A stretch of 64,000 bases of DNA from Pelobates cultripes (Eukaryota; Chordata; Amphibia; Anura; Pelobatidae), in assembly GCA_933207985.1 (NCBI GenBank), contig OW240916.1, positions 84,667,132 to 84,731,131 on the forward strand, in the 5' to 3' direction. The translations under genes and the position numbers were made by a program. A model generated the notes under the pieces. That model did not search any database. It worked only from the letters and a program-made list of their open reading frames with translations, and was not told where the DNA came from. This document shows, piece after piece, positions 9,664 to 22,700 of this stretch. Every line of letters starts with the position of its first letter. Positions within the stretch are counted from its first letter, which is position 1.

Positions 9664-12600
9664 GTGAGTACACAAAGGATGACAGGAATTTGGTGTTCTG
9701 CGTATGCAAAATCATGTGAAATATAAATAACCTACCCATGGTGCATTGTGTTTTTATTGTAATACTGGGCAAAAAGTATAATACAAGCTCAAAAACAGCC
9801 ATCGGTATTTGGCGAAGTATTTTGCATAAGAAATATTCCATTTTGACTTCAGCTGTGAATAAAGATGTGTTTTATTTTGTCCTTTGTATACAGACTCTAT
9901 GTTACTTTTTCAGACATAATGCTGAGCAACACAGAAAGAATCACGACTAAATGTAATTTTTAATGACCGAATATGAATTGTCTGGAATTCAATGTGAATT
10001 TAACATGTTTAGTTCAAAATGTCAGAACTGAAAACAAATCTGACTTGGAGAATTTTTCAGATTCACTATTATCGGCTAAAATTTTAAATTAATTTATTGA
10101 ATTCTTGTCAATTTATACTTTAGCCAGTAACCCTGAGGGATGAATCATCTCTGGCACGCAAGTTGTTGAGAACTGTATTTCCCATGATGCTCAATTAACA
10201 GTTTACAGCATGCCGAGAATTAGAGACAGTGTGGCTCACAAATCTCTCCAGTGCTAAACTTAAATATTGTTCTACTGTTCTAAGTCATCGACTGTAGGAG
10301 CCAAAGAATGAAACAGATTTTTTGCCTTAAGCGCCAAACCTGGCCTTTCCATATCTGCACTGTAGCTGGATTCAGGGACAGTGACTGTGCCTCTTTTATA
10401 GCAGAAAGAACAATTCCTGGCAAGGGATGATCAATAGTCTACTGAATTACACCCAATGCTAAAAAGACCGCTTCACAGAATTATACATAAGGGTCCTTCC
10501 ACCCCTTTTATTTTCCATGTATACTTTGTTCTTGTCTCGCTTTTTTAAGAGCTGTGCCTTTGCCTCAATGAATGTCTGCCCCAGATTTCAAATGCTCGCC
10601 CTTTTGTTCTGGCCAATTCCTAATAACAATGAGCCAGCGTGAAGCGCTTTGCAGCTCATTAGCATTCTCATGGACATTAACTCTTTGTTGGCAGTGGCAC
10701 TAACTAAAGACGTTAGAGGTCAGTGCATAATGAGAACAAAGGGTGCAGGGACATGTTTAAGGGTCAGTTGCACCTTGCATCACGTGAACTCACGACAGTG
10801 ATATGTTATTAGTACAGTATAATGTACCGTTCCTGTTAATTGGTTTAAAAATCAGTCTGGAATAGAAACTCAGCTCACTCATTGCATTACCATATCACGG
10901 GGAAAAGTTAAAGGGATCAATTGTTGCTGACAATGAGTTTTACATAAAATAATGTCTTATTAGGTCTATTTTTCTGCTAGCTTCTGCTCCACTTTTCAAG
11001 CACTCTCAAGCCAAAGTTTACTCCCTGCTACCGAGATCAGTAGAAAAATTCACATTTAAAAAAAAAAAAAAATTTAATTCTGACAGATGTCTGACAAATT
11101 TTCCAGTTTAATTCTTTTTTTTTTCATTAAAAAATTTCTGTAAAATTCACACTAGAAAAAAAATATATATAAATAAAAACAAGATAACATTTTTCCCAAT
11201 TGCTGATATTTGATCGCCCTGAGATATTTAATTTCACAAAATAATGAGATGATATTTAAACTCTGTTTTGTGAATAGACCCCCTGAGGGGTCCAGGGAGG
11301 ACTGGAGCAAATGTCAGAGTGAAACATAATTTTGGTTTACAGATGGCAGAACTGTAGCCTGTACATAAACAAAAGAAATGGGTAAAATTTGAAAAATAGT
11401 TCATTGTTTTACCACGGACATGTGGCAGATGGTAGCCAGGTGTCTAAAAACGCCATATAGCCATATGTACAACTCCCCCTTTCAGGACAATGTACTCCAA
11501 CTCAGACATAATTCTACATACATAAATACCCCTTAAAAAAGGAATTGTTAATTAGCTGTTATGCCTGCAGGGATACATTTGTGGCTGTGCTTCCAAAGTC
11601 ATTATTAAATGAAAGTAAGGATTCCTTGGTAATGCCATTCATGAAGCTGAGACAATTTAGACAAGGGATCAGGCCAAGCACCAGAAGCACATTGCAATTT
11701 TTCAAAGTGCATGGTACTTACAATTTGCTGAGCCCATTCACAATACATTAAAATTAGCTTATCACAGCAATGATTTGTAAAAATTGCAGCTGCTATATAG
11801 ACAGCCCACTGTCTACTATATAGACAAAACTGTATATCAGGTAGACCGGTGTGGAAAAGACTATATGTAATTGAATGCATTTTACATATTTGTAGATGCT
11901 TCCTTGGCTGGTTTGAGGAGGCTTTGTATTTTAGGGGTAATATATGCTATAAAATGTAACTCCAGTGACTAAGGTTTCAGGGTAAGAGCATCCTGAAGGC
12001 AAGAAGTCCTAAAACCTGAACCTTTCAAACCTAACTATTCCCTAACTTCACCTAAATCCATAGGCCCTTACAGCAGTGTATCTGGCATTGTGAAGAGACC
12101 CATAACTAAAAACAGCCCTATAATGATACATGGCTTTTTAATGTCAGCCCATATCACCTTAAAGGGATCCTCCAGGCACTATAACAACTTATGGGGCCAA
12201 GAGGTCCCTGGCACTTGCTTACCTTTAAGGGTTAAACTGTTAATGAATTGCTTAACCCCAAAGTTTTGAATCTAGTCTTCTCCTTCCTCTATTGTCCAAA
12301 TCTAGAATCCGGAAGCCTTGGACATAGTTTTCCTTTCACAAAACAGTTTCAGAAAAATATGTGTGTTTCTCAAGCCATTTTGTGAATGGGGAACTACTGA
12401 TTGGCTTAGAATGTCATCAGATGCTCTCAGTCAGTCAGTGGCAACCCTGTCCAATCGTAAGGAGAGGGGCAGAACTAACGGGTGCTGGACTTAACACTCT
12501 TGGGTTAAACTGTCTGTTGATGTTTTAACTACTAATTGTAAGCTGGCGGCAGGAAGCTCCTGGCACCATGACAACTTCAATTACATGAAGTTGTTATAGT

Positions 12601-15043
12601 GCCTGGAGTGTTCCTTTAAATTGCAGCAGGGAGTTTGAGCAGGTTGCGAGGTGAGATGAGTTGAAGTGGTAGGGGACTGAACTTTGGAAGGTCAAGGAAT
12701 GTGTTTTTTGAGGCATTTGGACAATATTGAGATGAAGGTTTATGAGATAATAGTTAAATTGACTCATTGAAGTACATATTAATCTCCAATGTGAAGATAT
12801 TCTTTAATTTTTTATAAGTCTGTAGCCTCTCCCCAATGCTAAAGTCATATTCTAATGCTGTGCCCTATCTAGGGGGGACTGGTTCCTGCTGGATAACCGG
12901 AGTATTCGTCAATCTGCTGTCTGCCTGTTCTGCCTTGGTGTCTCCCTATATTTAGCAGGTGAGTTTACATTGCTGGTGAATACATTTTTTGCAAATAAAT
13001 ATTATTTATTTAACTTTTAAAGTAATGAGCCTCAATTATCTATAAATATAATTAAAAGGTCAAAGTATGGGGAAAAACTACCTGCTTTTCAATACATAAC
13101 ACAGAGAACACATTCAAAATTAAGTAAATTGCTATTTTTCTGTTTAGTAAGTCTGTGTGCTGGAGCAGACAGATGCATCCCACAGCAGAAAGAAACCTCC
13201 AACCAGGAACATCCCTTTCTGGTCAAAGGGGTCCCAGTAGGGATTTATTGAATATGTAGTTTATTATCATCAATCCTATAGCATGAATAGAACTGCTTTG
13301 GAAGCTAAAAAAACATCCAAGCATGACTGTTATCACTGGTTAGAAAACTGGGATATGTGCAGCCTTCGGCAAAGTTGCTGTCGAGCTAAGCGCAAGTTAT
13401 GCATGTGCATTCAGTATATACCCATGGATAAATTTAACACCAGGAACTTGGAAGTCTTGCTGGACTTACTGATTGACAGCTCTGATGGGCAGTCTTAGAG
13501 CTACAGCAATGTTTTACCAATAATTGCAGTTGTAAGCCACAATGTCATAGCAGAAAAGCTGCAGGGAGGTCTATGCACCAACAACCTTGAAAAGTTTTGA
13601 TGGGGCACAAACCCCCAAAACGCTCAGTTTTTGAGCTGAATTAGCACCCAGTGTGGTCTAAAACGAGCCAAGATTTATAATCTAACTATAGGGAAGTTGC
13701 CCCAATACTACATTTTTCTGCCTTGGGTTTCATGTTAATTATTCCTTTTTTGCATTTTATAATTTTTGGATATTTCACCACAATTGTTCAGGCCCATGAC
13801 CTGAACCATTTGTTTTTTGTGCAGTGAGCTGCCAATAGAATACCACAGTTTGTGGAGTGTCAACACATTTATTCCATTGATATTTCCTATGTTGTATAGT
13901 TGTGATGGTGCCTAAAGTGACCGTTTAAAGAAGTACTTTATTTTAATCCATATCTACTACTTTTTCTAAAGTCTACATATATAAAATCAACTACTGTATA
14001 ACACTAAGTTTCCCTCCAATCTTTGCCTGGTCCTAATATATAACCATGTGCTGTGTTCACAGTTTCAATTGGCTCAGAGTGCAAGGGATAGGGGCTTTAA
14101 ATAAGTTTAAAATTCCTGTGACTGATTTAAAGTTCCCATGAGAAGTTAGGGTTCAATGAAAGTAGGTTTTACTGGAAAATAAGTTCCTTACACAAGGCTC
14201 TTTCAGTACACATGCATGAAAATAAACAGAATTAATCCTTGGAATTAATTAACATTATCCTGGGTACATAACGGGAGACCTTATAGCTGAATTTGTTGGG
14301 ACTCATTGTCATACATAAATCACCCCAGCCGATACAAGCTAGCAAATATTTTCCTGATTAGATATGTCCTCTATTCAATAAGAAGTTATCAGTGCCTACA
14401 AAATAACATTATCTCTTCTGTCTCTACAGCTTTGTCTTTATATATGCTAATCCTGTTTGAGATCGAAACTGGAATTGCCAGCTCGTGCATCCTGACTTTG
14501 GGTTCCATTTTTATGATCATCACAGTGGGCCATACATTACACAAGGCAACCCAGGTTACACATCACAGCCACGAAGAGCTGCCTAGTACTCTCTTTGAAA
14601 ACGACTCAGCTCCTAGTGGAGATCTTAATGACTCTGTGCCTTCCAATGATTTAAACAATGGCAAAGAGGTGTCTCCTGTGCGTCCTCGTCCCGAAATCCA
14701 TCGTGAGTTTTCCTACCCTCCATACATCCAGCAGCAGCAGAAACAACAGCAACAACAGCTACATCAACTACAGCAACAACAACTACACCAACAGCAGCAT
14801 CAGAAACTCCAGCCTTTTTCCCCACCACTACCCCACATTTCCTGTGTGTTGAACCAGAGTGATAACTCAGGCCATAGGAATGGAGAGGAGCGTTTTAACA
14901 TACCCAGGATTCAAAGGACACTTTCTGCAGAATCAGGGCTCATGCAGCCAAATTCCAAGCCATGGAATGGAGTAAACCAGGAACTCAGAACAATGATCCC
15001 AAGAAAACCAGGAGTAGTGGGAAAGGATTCCACATTAGTATGA
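9377..15043 (+). CDS. tmem221: TMEM221, transmembrane protein 221 (complete, 3 coding exons)
   Basis: Joined exons 9377-9663, 12873-12958 and 14430-15043 give 328 residues; the human protein is a little shorter as I recall. Its function is not established; it is a small multi-pass membrane protein. Four hydrophobic segments are visible at about residues 9-32, 55-85, 110-134 and 140-161. The last two flank FEIETGI, part of the conserved stretch running from GVSLYLAALSLYMLILFEIE, which is what identifies the family. All junctions are GT-AG and keep frame (phases 2 and 1). The start ATG is the first in the exon and leads straight into the first membrane segment. The cytosolic-looking C-terminal tail is long and carries a glutamine/histidine-rich run at ~225-253. 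It lies upstream of the oppositely oriented BORCS8. Confidence 0.93.
9664..12158. other. TMEM221 intron 1 (first part), no features
   Basis: Apart from a short decayed repeat around 10130-10210 with a CATGATGC-type 'ttcccatgatgc' block, nothing is recognised before the MITE at 12159. Confidence 0.45.
12159..12619. mobile_element. TTAA-flanked MITE, family 1 relative
   Basis: TTAA ends at 12159-12162 and 12616-12619. Left terminus AGGGATCCTCCAGGCACTAT is mirrored by ATAGTGCCTGGAGTGTTCCT at the right. Lies within TMEM221 intron 1. Confidence 0.8.
12873..12958 (+). CDS. tmem221: TMEM221 coding exon 2
   Basis: 86 bp between acceptor ...CTATCTAG and donor GTGAGT. Encodes GDWFLLDNR and the first part of the third membrane segment (CLGVSLYLA). 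Too short for an ORF-based search; found from the conserved DWFLLD motif and matching phases on both sides. Confidence 0.92.
12959..14429. other. TMEM221 intron 2
   Basis: No repeat or exon recognised with confidence. Ordinary GT-AG intron, AT-rich. Confidence 0.5.
14430..15043 (+). CDS. tmem221: TMEM221 coding exon 3 and stop
   Basis: Follows acceptor TCTCTACAG. Completes membrane segment 3, encodes segment 4 and the ~165-residue tail, ending in TGA at 15041-15043. The tail has two short acidic direct repeats (DLNDSVPS/DLNNGK) before the Q/H-rich run. Confidence 0.93.
14729..14815 (+). repeat. CAG/CAA-rich tract coding polyglutamine in TMEM221
   Basis: Interrupted CAG/CAA/CAC codons give about 20 glutamines with histidine, leucine and lysine interruptions (residues ~225-253). 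Mixed CAG and CAA codons suggest an old, partly stabilised expansion. It remains in frame. Confidence 0.9.
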
Positions 15044-15653
15044 AAAGGTTACCAAAACAACATCACAAAAATAGAACACGCCAAAGCTTCAACAGTTAGA
15101 ACCCGAACATACTGAGGGAGATTGATCAATGTGTTCTGTTCTAAAAAGTGAGGCAATCATTATGGAAACCATTGGTGAATTCTCCCCTTTTACATTTTTG
15201 CACCACTTTTTAGAACAGAACACCTTGTTTAATATCCCTTTTGAGTTATTTTCAAAAGGGGGAAAGTTTCTCCGCAACAAGGAATGTTGGGTTCAAATTC
15301 TTTATTCTATGTCCAGTCACACCAATCTGCTAGCATGAACTCTTGTTGTGGCTGCATCTCACTGTGTGCAAGATCCAGGATGTTACTGAATTCCAAAGAA
15401 CCGATGAACATAACTAGGGCACATGAACTGGAAGAGAAAATGAGCCACACAGCTTACAAGGAGCCAATCACAGAATTCTACTGGGAAGTGCCACTTGGCA
15501 CTGGGAACTAAACATAATTTATGTGCTACAGGAGAGGAGCAGTGGTGGACAATTGACACACTTTGTAAAATCTTCAAAATGTAAACCAATACTCTTTTGG
15601 AAAGTAGATAGGAGGCAGGAGCTTAGACAAAATATAGTTATCGTCACTGAGAA

Positions 15654-15659
15654 AATAAA
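15654..15659 (+). terminator. Putative TMEM221 polyadenylation signal
   Basis: AATAAA about 610 bp after the TMEM221 stop, followed by a GT/GA-rich stretch. It is the first canonical signal downstream on this strand; a 3' UTR of ~0.6 kb is inferred. Confidence 0.5.
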
Positions 15660-18174
15660 GAGACATGATGGGGGAAAAGAAAAAAAAAACTATTGAGAAT
15701 TGGACCATGTCATATGCCAGCCATATATGTCTCATTATCCACAATTTGACTGCAATAAGTTTGTTTAGTCTGGAAAATCAATAACAAAATAAGATTCCTA
15801 TGCACTGATGTTTCTATAGAGATTGCATTTACAAGACTGTATAGAAATAGCTGTCCTGTGTATTTTGCGTATACCGTATTACTGTGCTCTAATGGCAGTG
15901 TCAAAGGGATGCTCTAAACAACATAGCCACTACAGCTCAGTGTAATGATTATGTTGCCAGCAGAGTCTCTGGTTGACCTCCTTGTTCTTAGTTTGTTTGA
16001 CAAACTATTTTGAAGCAGTTAGAAGTGGGCTAATCCCTAAACCTAGAGACTGCTCCCTTTTCAGATGACTTTATAGTGAAGGGGTATGTTATTCGGTATT
16101 ATCACTATCAATTCAATCAAACATGGATTTTGTATACTCATGTATCTTATAACACATAACTTTACATCAACATACCTTTTTAGATGTATAATGTTGGAGA
16201 CATTTACGTTCTGTGGTGGTATATAAATGGAAACTATGTAAGCAAACCCTATAGATGAACTATGTAATATATACACAATACACACTTTGCGTCCCCTAAA
16301 TAAGCAAAATGGAAAATGGTTTTATTAAAGATCATTTAGAATGTTAAACCATAACCACAGTATTCCCCTTGTTAAAAAAAAAATAAAAAAAATAAATCAC
16401 TTTATTTTTTATTTTTTTTTAATTAAAAGTATTCCAAATGACCATTAAACACATCCTACAATATGAGGATTTTAAAAATGTGGAAATAAATACAGCTACA
16501 CAGCGGTAAGTTTACAATAACATTTCTCTTAGGCTTATACTATGGACTGTGCATCACATGACATACTTTAAATGTTTGGTTTCCTTAGTGAAACAAAGGG
16601 TAAGAAGGCTATTAAGAGAACACTCTAGGCACCATAGCCACTTCATCTAACTGAAGTGGTTATGGTGCCTGGAGTTCCCTGGCACAGTTCCACAGTCCAG
16701 TGTTAAACCATTTTTAAAAGATTTAACACTGTATGAGGGCCTCTGGATGCCAGTGACCCTGCCTCCAGCTTTTGGCTAAGGAGTGTAATTCTGCTTTAGC
16801 TAGACCAAGTCATAACAGCAATAGGTGGCAATAATAGGATGAGAACACTCTCCTGATACGCTCAGTTTATTACTGCATTAGATAATGCATAAACATTACC
16901 AAAGAATCAGGGAAAGGGCTGGACTGCGGGCGACCAGGGACTTACATCAGCCATTCAAATACAGCATAACACTGAACAGCATTGCAACTCTATGCAACCC
17001 TTTCCACCCAAGGTTTTAATAATGATGTCTGGTCCAATCCAATGCTTTTCATGTAGAAGTACTGTGAACCTACAGTGCATGTGCGGCAATTGCCAAGATA
17101 TGCCAATCCAATGCTACTCTAAAAAAAGCATTAATCTCATTCGGTGCCATCATGCTGTGAATTAAGATGTTGAAGACCTTTGAGAGAAGAAAAAAAAAAT
17201 TAAAAAAAAGGGAAGCTTTCTGATAGCCAAATGCAAATTGCATTGTATACAAATACAAAACCTATGCACCACAACCTCCACTTTAAGATCTTTTATGTTG
17301 TATCTGAATGAAGGACACAGCCAGCCAGGACAGGATACAGCATTTAATTAAAAGCCAAGGTGACAATTTTTGTTTTAGGTTTAATATTTTAATTTTAAAA
17401 GACTATTGCAAAGTTAGACAAATGTCATAATGAGCCTAGTATGTACTCTATAAAAAGGAAATAGTGCAACTTTAGAACTTAAACATAAGTTTTATGTTGC
17501 TCAAAAAGCCTATTTAGTAAATCCTAGCACGCACGTGTGTGTGTGTATGTACAAACACACACGTCCCAGAAACGTTAAAAGATTTCTATGTACCACACTT
17601 TAGAGTTATTCACTAAACTCTGAATTTAGAAAACTTAAATCAGAATTTCATAATTTAGACTAAAATTGCAGATTAGTAAACAGTCTTCAACTCTGTTCTA
17701 GTCACATTTTGGCAGTTTAGCCTTTATTTTATAATTGAGATTTAATTTGCTAAAATTCAGAGTTAAGTCAATATCTATGTTTAACTTCAATGTAACCTAC
17801 CCAACAAAATCATATCTCCCTTTGAAATCTCCAAAAAAAACAAAAAACAAAAAAAAACAAAAAAAAAAAACCCACCATACCTCTTGCTATACTTGTTCCA
17901 TAAAATGGGGGAGATTTACAATACTGTTCCAGTGAATCCACTGCTCCATATTTGTATTAGTCACATTTTACAGTGCTTCCACCTCCCTATAGCCCTTGCA
18001 TAAAGACACAGTTGTCTCATAACAGTAGTTTTCATTGTTTTGTCCATCTACTGATCAAACAGATCCATGGCACACAAATGAAAACAAAACATTTAAATAC
18101 AGATGCACAGCTATTACCCATTCCTAGTGATAGATTGTATTGCTCTATTCATATGGAATAAGCCCGCTCGTAGT
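15660..18174. other. TMEM221-BORCS8 intergenic region
   Basis: No exon seen. Notably no MEF2B-like MADS-box exon, although MEF2B adjoins BORCS8 in mammals. A partial family 1 MITE (CTCTAGGCACCATAGCCACT mirrored by AGTGGTTATGGTGCC) lies at ~16612-16730, and there are A-rich runs near 16375 and 17830. Confidence 0.5.
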
Positions 18175-18180
18175 TTTATT
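18175..18180 (-). terminator. Putative BORCS8 polyadenylation signal
   Basis: AATAAA on the minus strand, about 60 bp after the BORCS8 stop. It would give a short 3' UTR; other downstream signals are possible. Confidence 0.4.
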
Positions 18181-18240
18181 AAGCTAATTTATATTACATT
18201 GTAGGACTGTGACATGAACAGGATGAGTTATTTCGCGGTG

Positions 18241-18352
18241 CTATCTCCGGCCTTGCAAAGCATTCAGCTGATGTTTAAGGGTGGCAGCTTGTTTTAGAAG
18301 GCCATCGATGCTCTTGAAGTGGACACTGCTAAAGGTCATACTCCTGAGGGCA
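18241..18352 (-). CDS. borcs8: BORCS8 (BLOC-1 related complex subunit 8), last coding exon; gene truncated by gap
   Basis: BORCS8 is a small helical subunit of BORC, the complex on the cytosolic face of lysosomes that recruits ARL8 and drives lysosome movement toward the cell edge. This exon encodes 36 residues plus TAG. The string SSVHFKSIDGLLKQA aligns with the SSVYFRSVEGLLKQA region I recall for the mammalian protein. The acceptor is CCCCACAG. The penultimate exon is only seen as its last two bases, TG at 18493-18492, followed by a clean GTAAGT donor; joined over a 139 bp intron it makes a Cys codon and keeps frame. The rest is in the assembly gap. The C-terminus ends soon after the helix, lacking the proline-rich tail of the human protein. 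It is divergent from RFXANK, as in human. Confidence 0.85.
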
Positions 18353-18493
18353 CTGTGGGGAAAACATACCAGTATTAAAAAAAGATGAAATTATGAACAG
18401 TAAAAATTTTAAAAGGAACAAGCTAGAACACTACAAATATTTATTTTTGATGTTGGTCATCCTTACTTAGGATACATGCTGGTAAACTTACCA

Positions 18494-18936
18494 NNNNNNN
18501 NNNNNNNNNNNNNNNNNNNNNNNNNNNNNNNNNNNNNNNNNNNNNNNNNNNNNNNNNNNNNNNNNNNNNNNNNNNNNNNNNNNNNNNNNNNNNNNNNNNN
18601 NNNNNNNNNNNNNNNNNNNNNNNNNNNNNNNNNNNNNNNNNNNNNNNNNNNNNNNNNNNNNNNNNNNNNNNNNNNNNNNNNNNNNNNNNNNNNNNNNNNN
18701 NNNNNNNNNNNNNNNNNNNNNNNNNNNNNNNNNNNNNNNNNNNNNNNNNNNNNNNNNNNNNNNNNNNNNNNNNNNNNNNNNNNNNNNNNNNNNNNNNNNN
18801 NNNNNNNNNNNNNNNNNNNNNNNNNNNNNNNNNNNNNNNNNNNNNNNNNNNNNNNNNNNNNNNNNNNNNNNNNNNNNNNNNNNNNNNNNNNNNNNNNNNN
18901 NNNNNNNNNNNNNNNNNNNNNNNNNNNNNNNNNNNN
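18494..18936. other. Assembly gap (443 N)
   Basis: Unsequenced. BORCS8 5' exons, RFXANK 5' exons and their intergenic promoter should all lie between 18493 and 19684, of which only ~750 bp is sequenced and most of that is a LINE. The gap is therefore probably larger than its N count. Confidence 0.95.
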
Positions 18937-19541
18937 TGTCTGCCCGCACCGCTCATGCCTCCACCCCTGTCAATCCTTACACTTGCTTCCCGTAATATAT
19001 AGGGCTCAAGTTAAAATTCTAGTGGTTGCTTACAAATCTCTACAGAGCGCTTCTTCTAGCTACCTATCCTTCCTAATACACAAGTATATCCCTTCCAGGG
19101 CCCTACGCTCTGCTGAAGATCTGCGTCTCTCACCTGTTTGTACTCCCACCTCTGATGCTCGACTCCAAGACTTCTATAGGGCTGCATCGTTCCTGCAGGA
19201 CTCCTTTCCCTGCTCCGATAGTCTATCACCCAGTCTCCATGCTTTCAAAAGATCATTAAAAACTGACTTCTTTAAGAAAGCATATCAATTAAATTGTTAA
19301 TAGCTTTCTCTCCCTGCACCTTGGTAACTCACCCTGCTTACTCTCCTGTAACTGTGTCATCCAAAAAAAACTAACCCTTTACTGTTCTAGCAATTACACT
19401 TACCTCTTGTGCCACCTAACTTCACTCCCTCTAAAATGTAAGTTCTTTTGAGCATGGCCCTCAACACTCTCTGTCCCTGTGCGCCATCCTATTGTACAGC
19501 GCAATGGAATCTGTTGGGCTTTTTTATAAATAATGATAATA
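18937..19541 (+). mobile_element. L2-type LINE, 3' part of ORF2 and 3' tail
   Basis: An open frame from the gap edge to 19300 encodes the reverse-transcriptase C-terminal region typical of the L2/CR1 group: LHLLPVIYRAQVKILV, then YIPSRALRSAEDLRL, then AFKRSLKTDFFKK. After the stop comes a 3' UTR ending in TATAAATAATGATAATA, the short-repeat tail of L2-like elements. It is adjacent to, and probably extends into, the gap. Confidence 0.85.
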
Positions 19542-19683
19542 GTGGGTGTTGTAGTTAACTCTTCTCTTTCAAGTAGCTGTTGTATTGTGACAAGTGTTTC
19601 ATATTAGAGATATGTAGTAAATGGATACTCTATAATACAGTGATATATGCGCTAAAATTTTGCACCATATTTTTTGTTCTTAG

Positions 19684-19749
19684 CACTGTCTGTACATCAG
19701 CTTGCAGCACAAGGAGAACTGTCCCAGTTGAAAGACTATCTACAGAAAG
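19684..19749 (+). CDS. rfxank: RFXANK exon (first visible): [11 protein letters not shown]
   Basis: 66 bp, acceptor TTGTTCTTAG, donor GTATGG, phases 1 and 1. Encodes [19 protein letters not shown], the first ankyrin helix pair. Confidence 0.92.
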
Positions 19750-22700
19750 GTATGGTACCCAGAGCGCATATTCAGTATAGACCCTCTCTGTTCTTGTCAT
19801 TTCCTCCAGCACCACATATGATATTTGGGAGGTATAACTGCTTTAGTATTTTCTGTCCATACGATTCTGTAATCTGACCGATATTGTAATTGGTAGCACC
19901 AGGCCAAATGGGCTCTTAATCCGGCCCTGACCCTGGTGGGTGAAACCGTACTGTGAAGATCAATCTCTTTACCCCAAAACCTGGACACTGAGACACACTG
20001 CCCCTTCGTATTGTCTACATACATGGCTCCATTACAGTGCCACCAGCTGCAAAATTAAATCCATTAAAAAAAAAATACTTGATTAAAGGACCACTATAGT
20101 GCCAGAAAAACACTCGTTTTCCTGGCACTATAGTGCCCTGAGGGTGCCCCCACCCTCAGGGTCCCCCTCCTGCCGGGCTCGGGAAAGGGGTAAAAACTTA
20201 CCTTTTTCCAGCGCTGGGCGGAGAGCTCTCTGCCTCCTCTCCTCCTCCGTTCCGCCCCGTCGGCTGAATGCGCACACGCGGCAAGAGCTGCGCGCGCATT
20301 CAGCCGGTCGCATAGGAAAGCATTATCAATGAGACAGCCACTAGAGGATTAGGGGGAAGGCTTAACCCATTAATAAACATAGCAGTTTCTCTAAAACTAT
20401 GTTTATTAAAAAATGGGTTAACCCTAGCTGGACCTGGCACCCAGACCACTTCATTAAGCTGAAGTGGTCTGGGTGCCTAGAGTGGTCCTTTAAATAAAAA
20501 TTCTGTTAAGTCAGCACTGAAAGGCTGCCTCCATATTATATGGCATTATTGTGGGATGAATACAAATTGTTTAAGTGAATGGCGCTTTCACAGTGCTAAC
20601 ATGGTTGTGGGTGTGAAAAGGTGTTCCCCCAACACTCTAAGCAAATAAACAATAAAAATACTTAGATAGGAACATATACTAAATATACACACCCCTTCCC
20701 GTGCAGAAACAACTAGGGTGCTATGAATCAGAAAAATACTTATGTATATGTAGACATGTGTGGATGATATTCCATATACATATCCTAAAGTAATGGGAGG
20801 AAAAAGAACAATGCATGGTGTATACTGTGGTAACCAATGAATAAATGTCAAATATATTAGTACACTCACAGATTAGAGCCATGCCAGACTCTGTTTATAG
20901 CACCCAAGGGTGCCTGATAAGCAGAGTTGAAGGTCCTGGATGATTGTATATACACCAAAACAAATAGGAAAATGGAGGAAAAAATACAATAGTGTAACAC
21001 CATTTAGTGAAACATACCCACAAGAAGCAGACCTTTTACAAGCACGTCAGGGTGCTTCCCCCAATTGTGTGTTGTGACCAAGCTGTTTGTTCCCATCAGA
21101 ATCTGGAATCCTGGGCGCTCAAAGTACTTTAGCAATAAAAATACTGTTTTTAAATACATTTTGTATTTTTTTAAATTAAAAGGGCAAATAATTTGAGCCA
21201 ACGATGTACCTTTGCACGAATTCTGCTATAACTAATTTATTTTCAGATGAGACCTTGTTAAATCGACAAGATGAGCGAGGTTTTACACCACTGATGTGGG
21301 CTGCTGCTTTTGGAGAAATAGAGACTATCCAACACTTACTGGATATGGTAAAATTAATTAGTGTCCAGCAATGGCACTATGGCCTAGTGATGTCATTGAA
21401 TACTATTTTGCAATTTGAGTTGTTCAATTTGGTGGTTGCTAAGGAAGTATTCAACATTTGAGTTGTAGCTAAATTTTACTAAAGATGGAAGAAAATTCTT
21501 GAGAAGCTTTAGTGGGTGAGATTATCTGTGACTGGCTGGGTAGTTGAATGAAGATTTTTAAGATAAAATCTTAGTTGGACAATTTCCTAATTATTAAATC
21601 CTTGGTTGTGCTTATTGATGTGCAGAATGGCTGTCTCAGAGCTTTCCAGACACACATTAGTGCATATCTGAATTCTTCTCACTGTCCCTAGTTTGTATGT
21701 AGCTAGCATTTGAAATACTAATTTTTTTAGCGTAAAAAAGAAAAATCATCCTGTATCCACATATTGGCTTATTGCTGGACTGTTAATTCTATAGTTGTGG
21801 TTTATATGCTCAGATATTAGAATAACTATCAACTTAATGTAGGGTATTTTTATCTTCTCTGCAAACTTCCTGTGCAGATCCCTTCAGAAACTTAAACTGA
21901 ATTCTTACAGTGTGGCATAGTTCACTGTTAAATCCTGCTTTTTCAACCAGTTTGCTCATCAGTAAAAAAGGGATTCGTCAGGGTAGAACAAGGTCTTTTT
22001 GCAATCGCAAGGCTACAGAATAAGTTTATTAAATTCTGAATTATGACCACTTACCTGAACTGTGATCTCTGATTTTAAAGTTTCTAAATCTGAAAAGAAA
22101 TGTATTCCACAAGCCTCACCCCACACCTTAAAGCCAGAGACCTGACTAATTTGGGCCAGTAACCGGCACTGATAGCTCTTAATCGCCCCCACTGGCCAAA
22201 GCTTTAAGGTTTTATCCTCTTTATTTATCTAGTGTACCCTCATTTATGCTCAAGATATGTTGGAGAATTCGCCATGCTACTGAAGGACTATTGTGTACCT
22301 TTTGCATCATCTTATAATTGAATATATGTCAAAGTCTTTTAATAAAAACAAGATTGTAATAAAATATAGATAATGTATTAAATTATCTAACCAGTGGTGT
22401 GTGATCTTGCTGTTGCTTTTTATGTGTAATTTTTTTTATTATATCATAATTACTGATGCCTTTTCCATTAGGGAGCTGATCCTCACATTTTGGCAAAGGA
22501 AAGAGAAAGTGCCTTGTCCCTTGCGAGTACTGGAGGGTATTCTGATATTGTGACGTTGCTGCTTAAAAAGGAGGTGGACATCAATATATATGATTGGGTA
22601 GGAAACTATAAGCCACATTACTAACAAATGCAACCCATATAATGATTATATTGTTACAATCAGAAGGTTCATGTACCAGTCTGTATGAATGTCCCTTAAG

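Noticed and set aside
18441..19300. Long frames running across the N block
   Set aside because: The N bases cannot be read. Only the part after 18937 is real, and it is LINE sequence.
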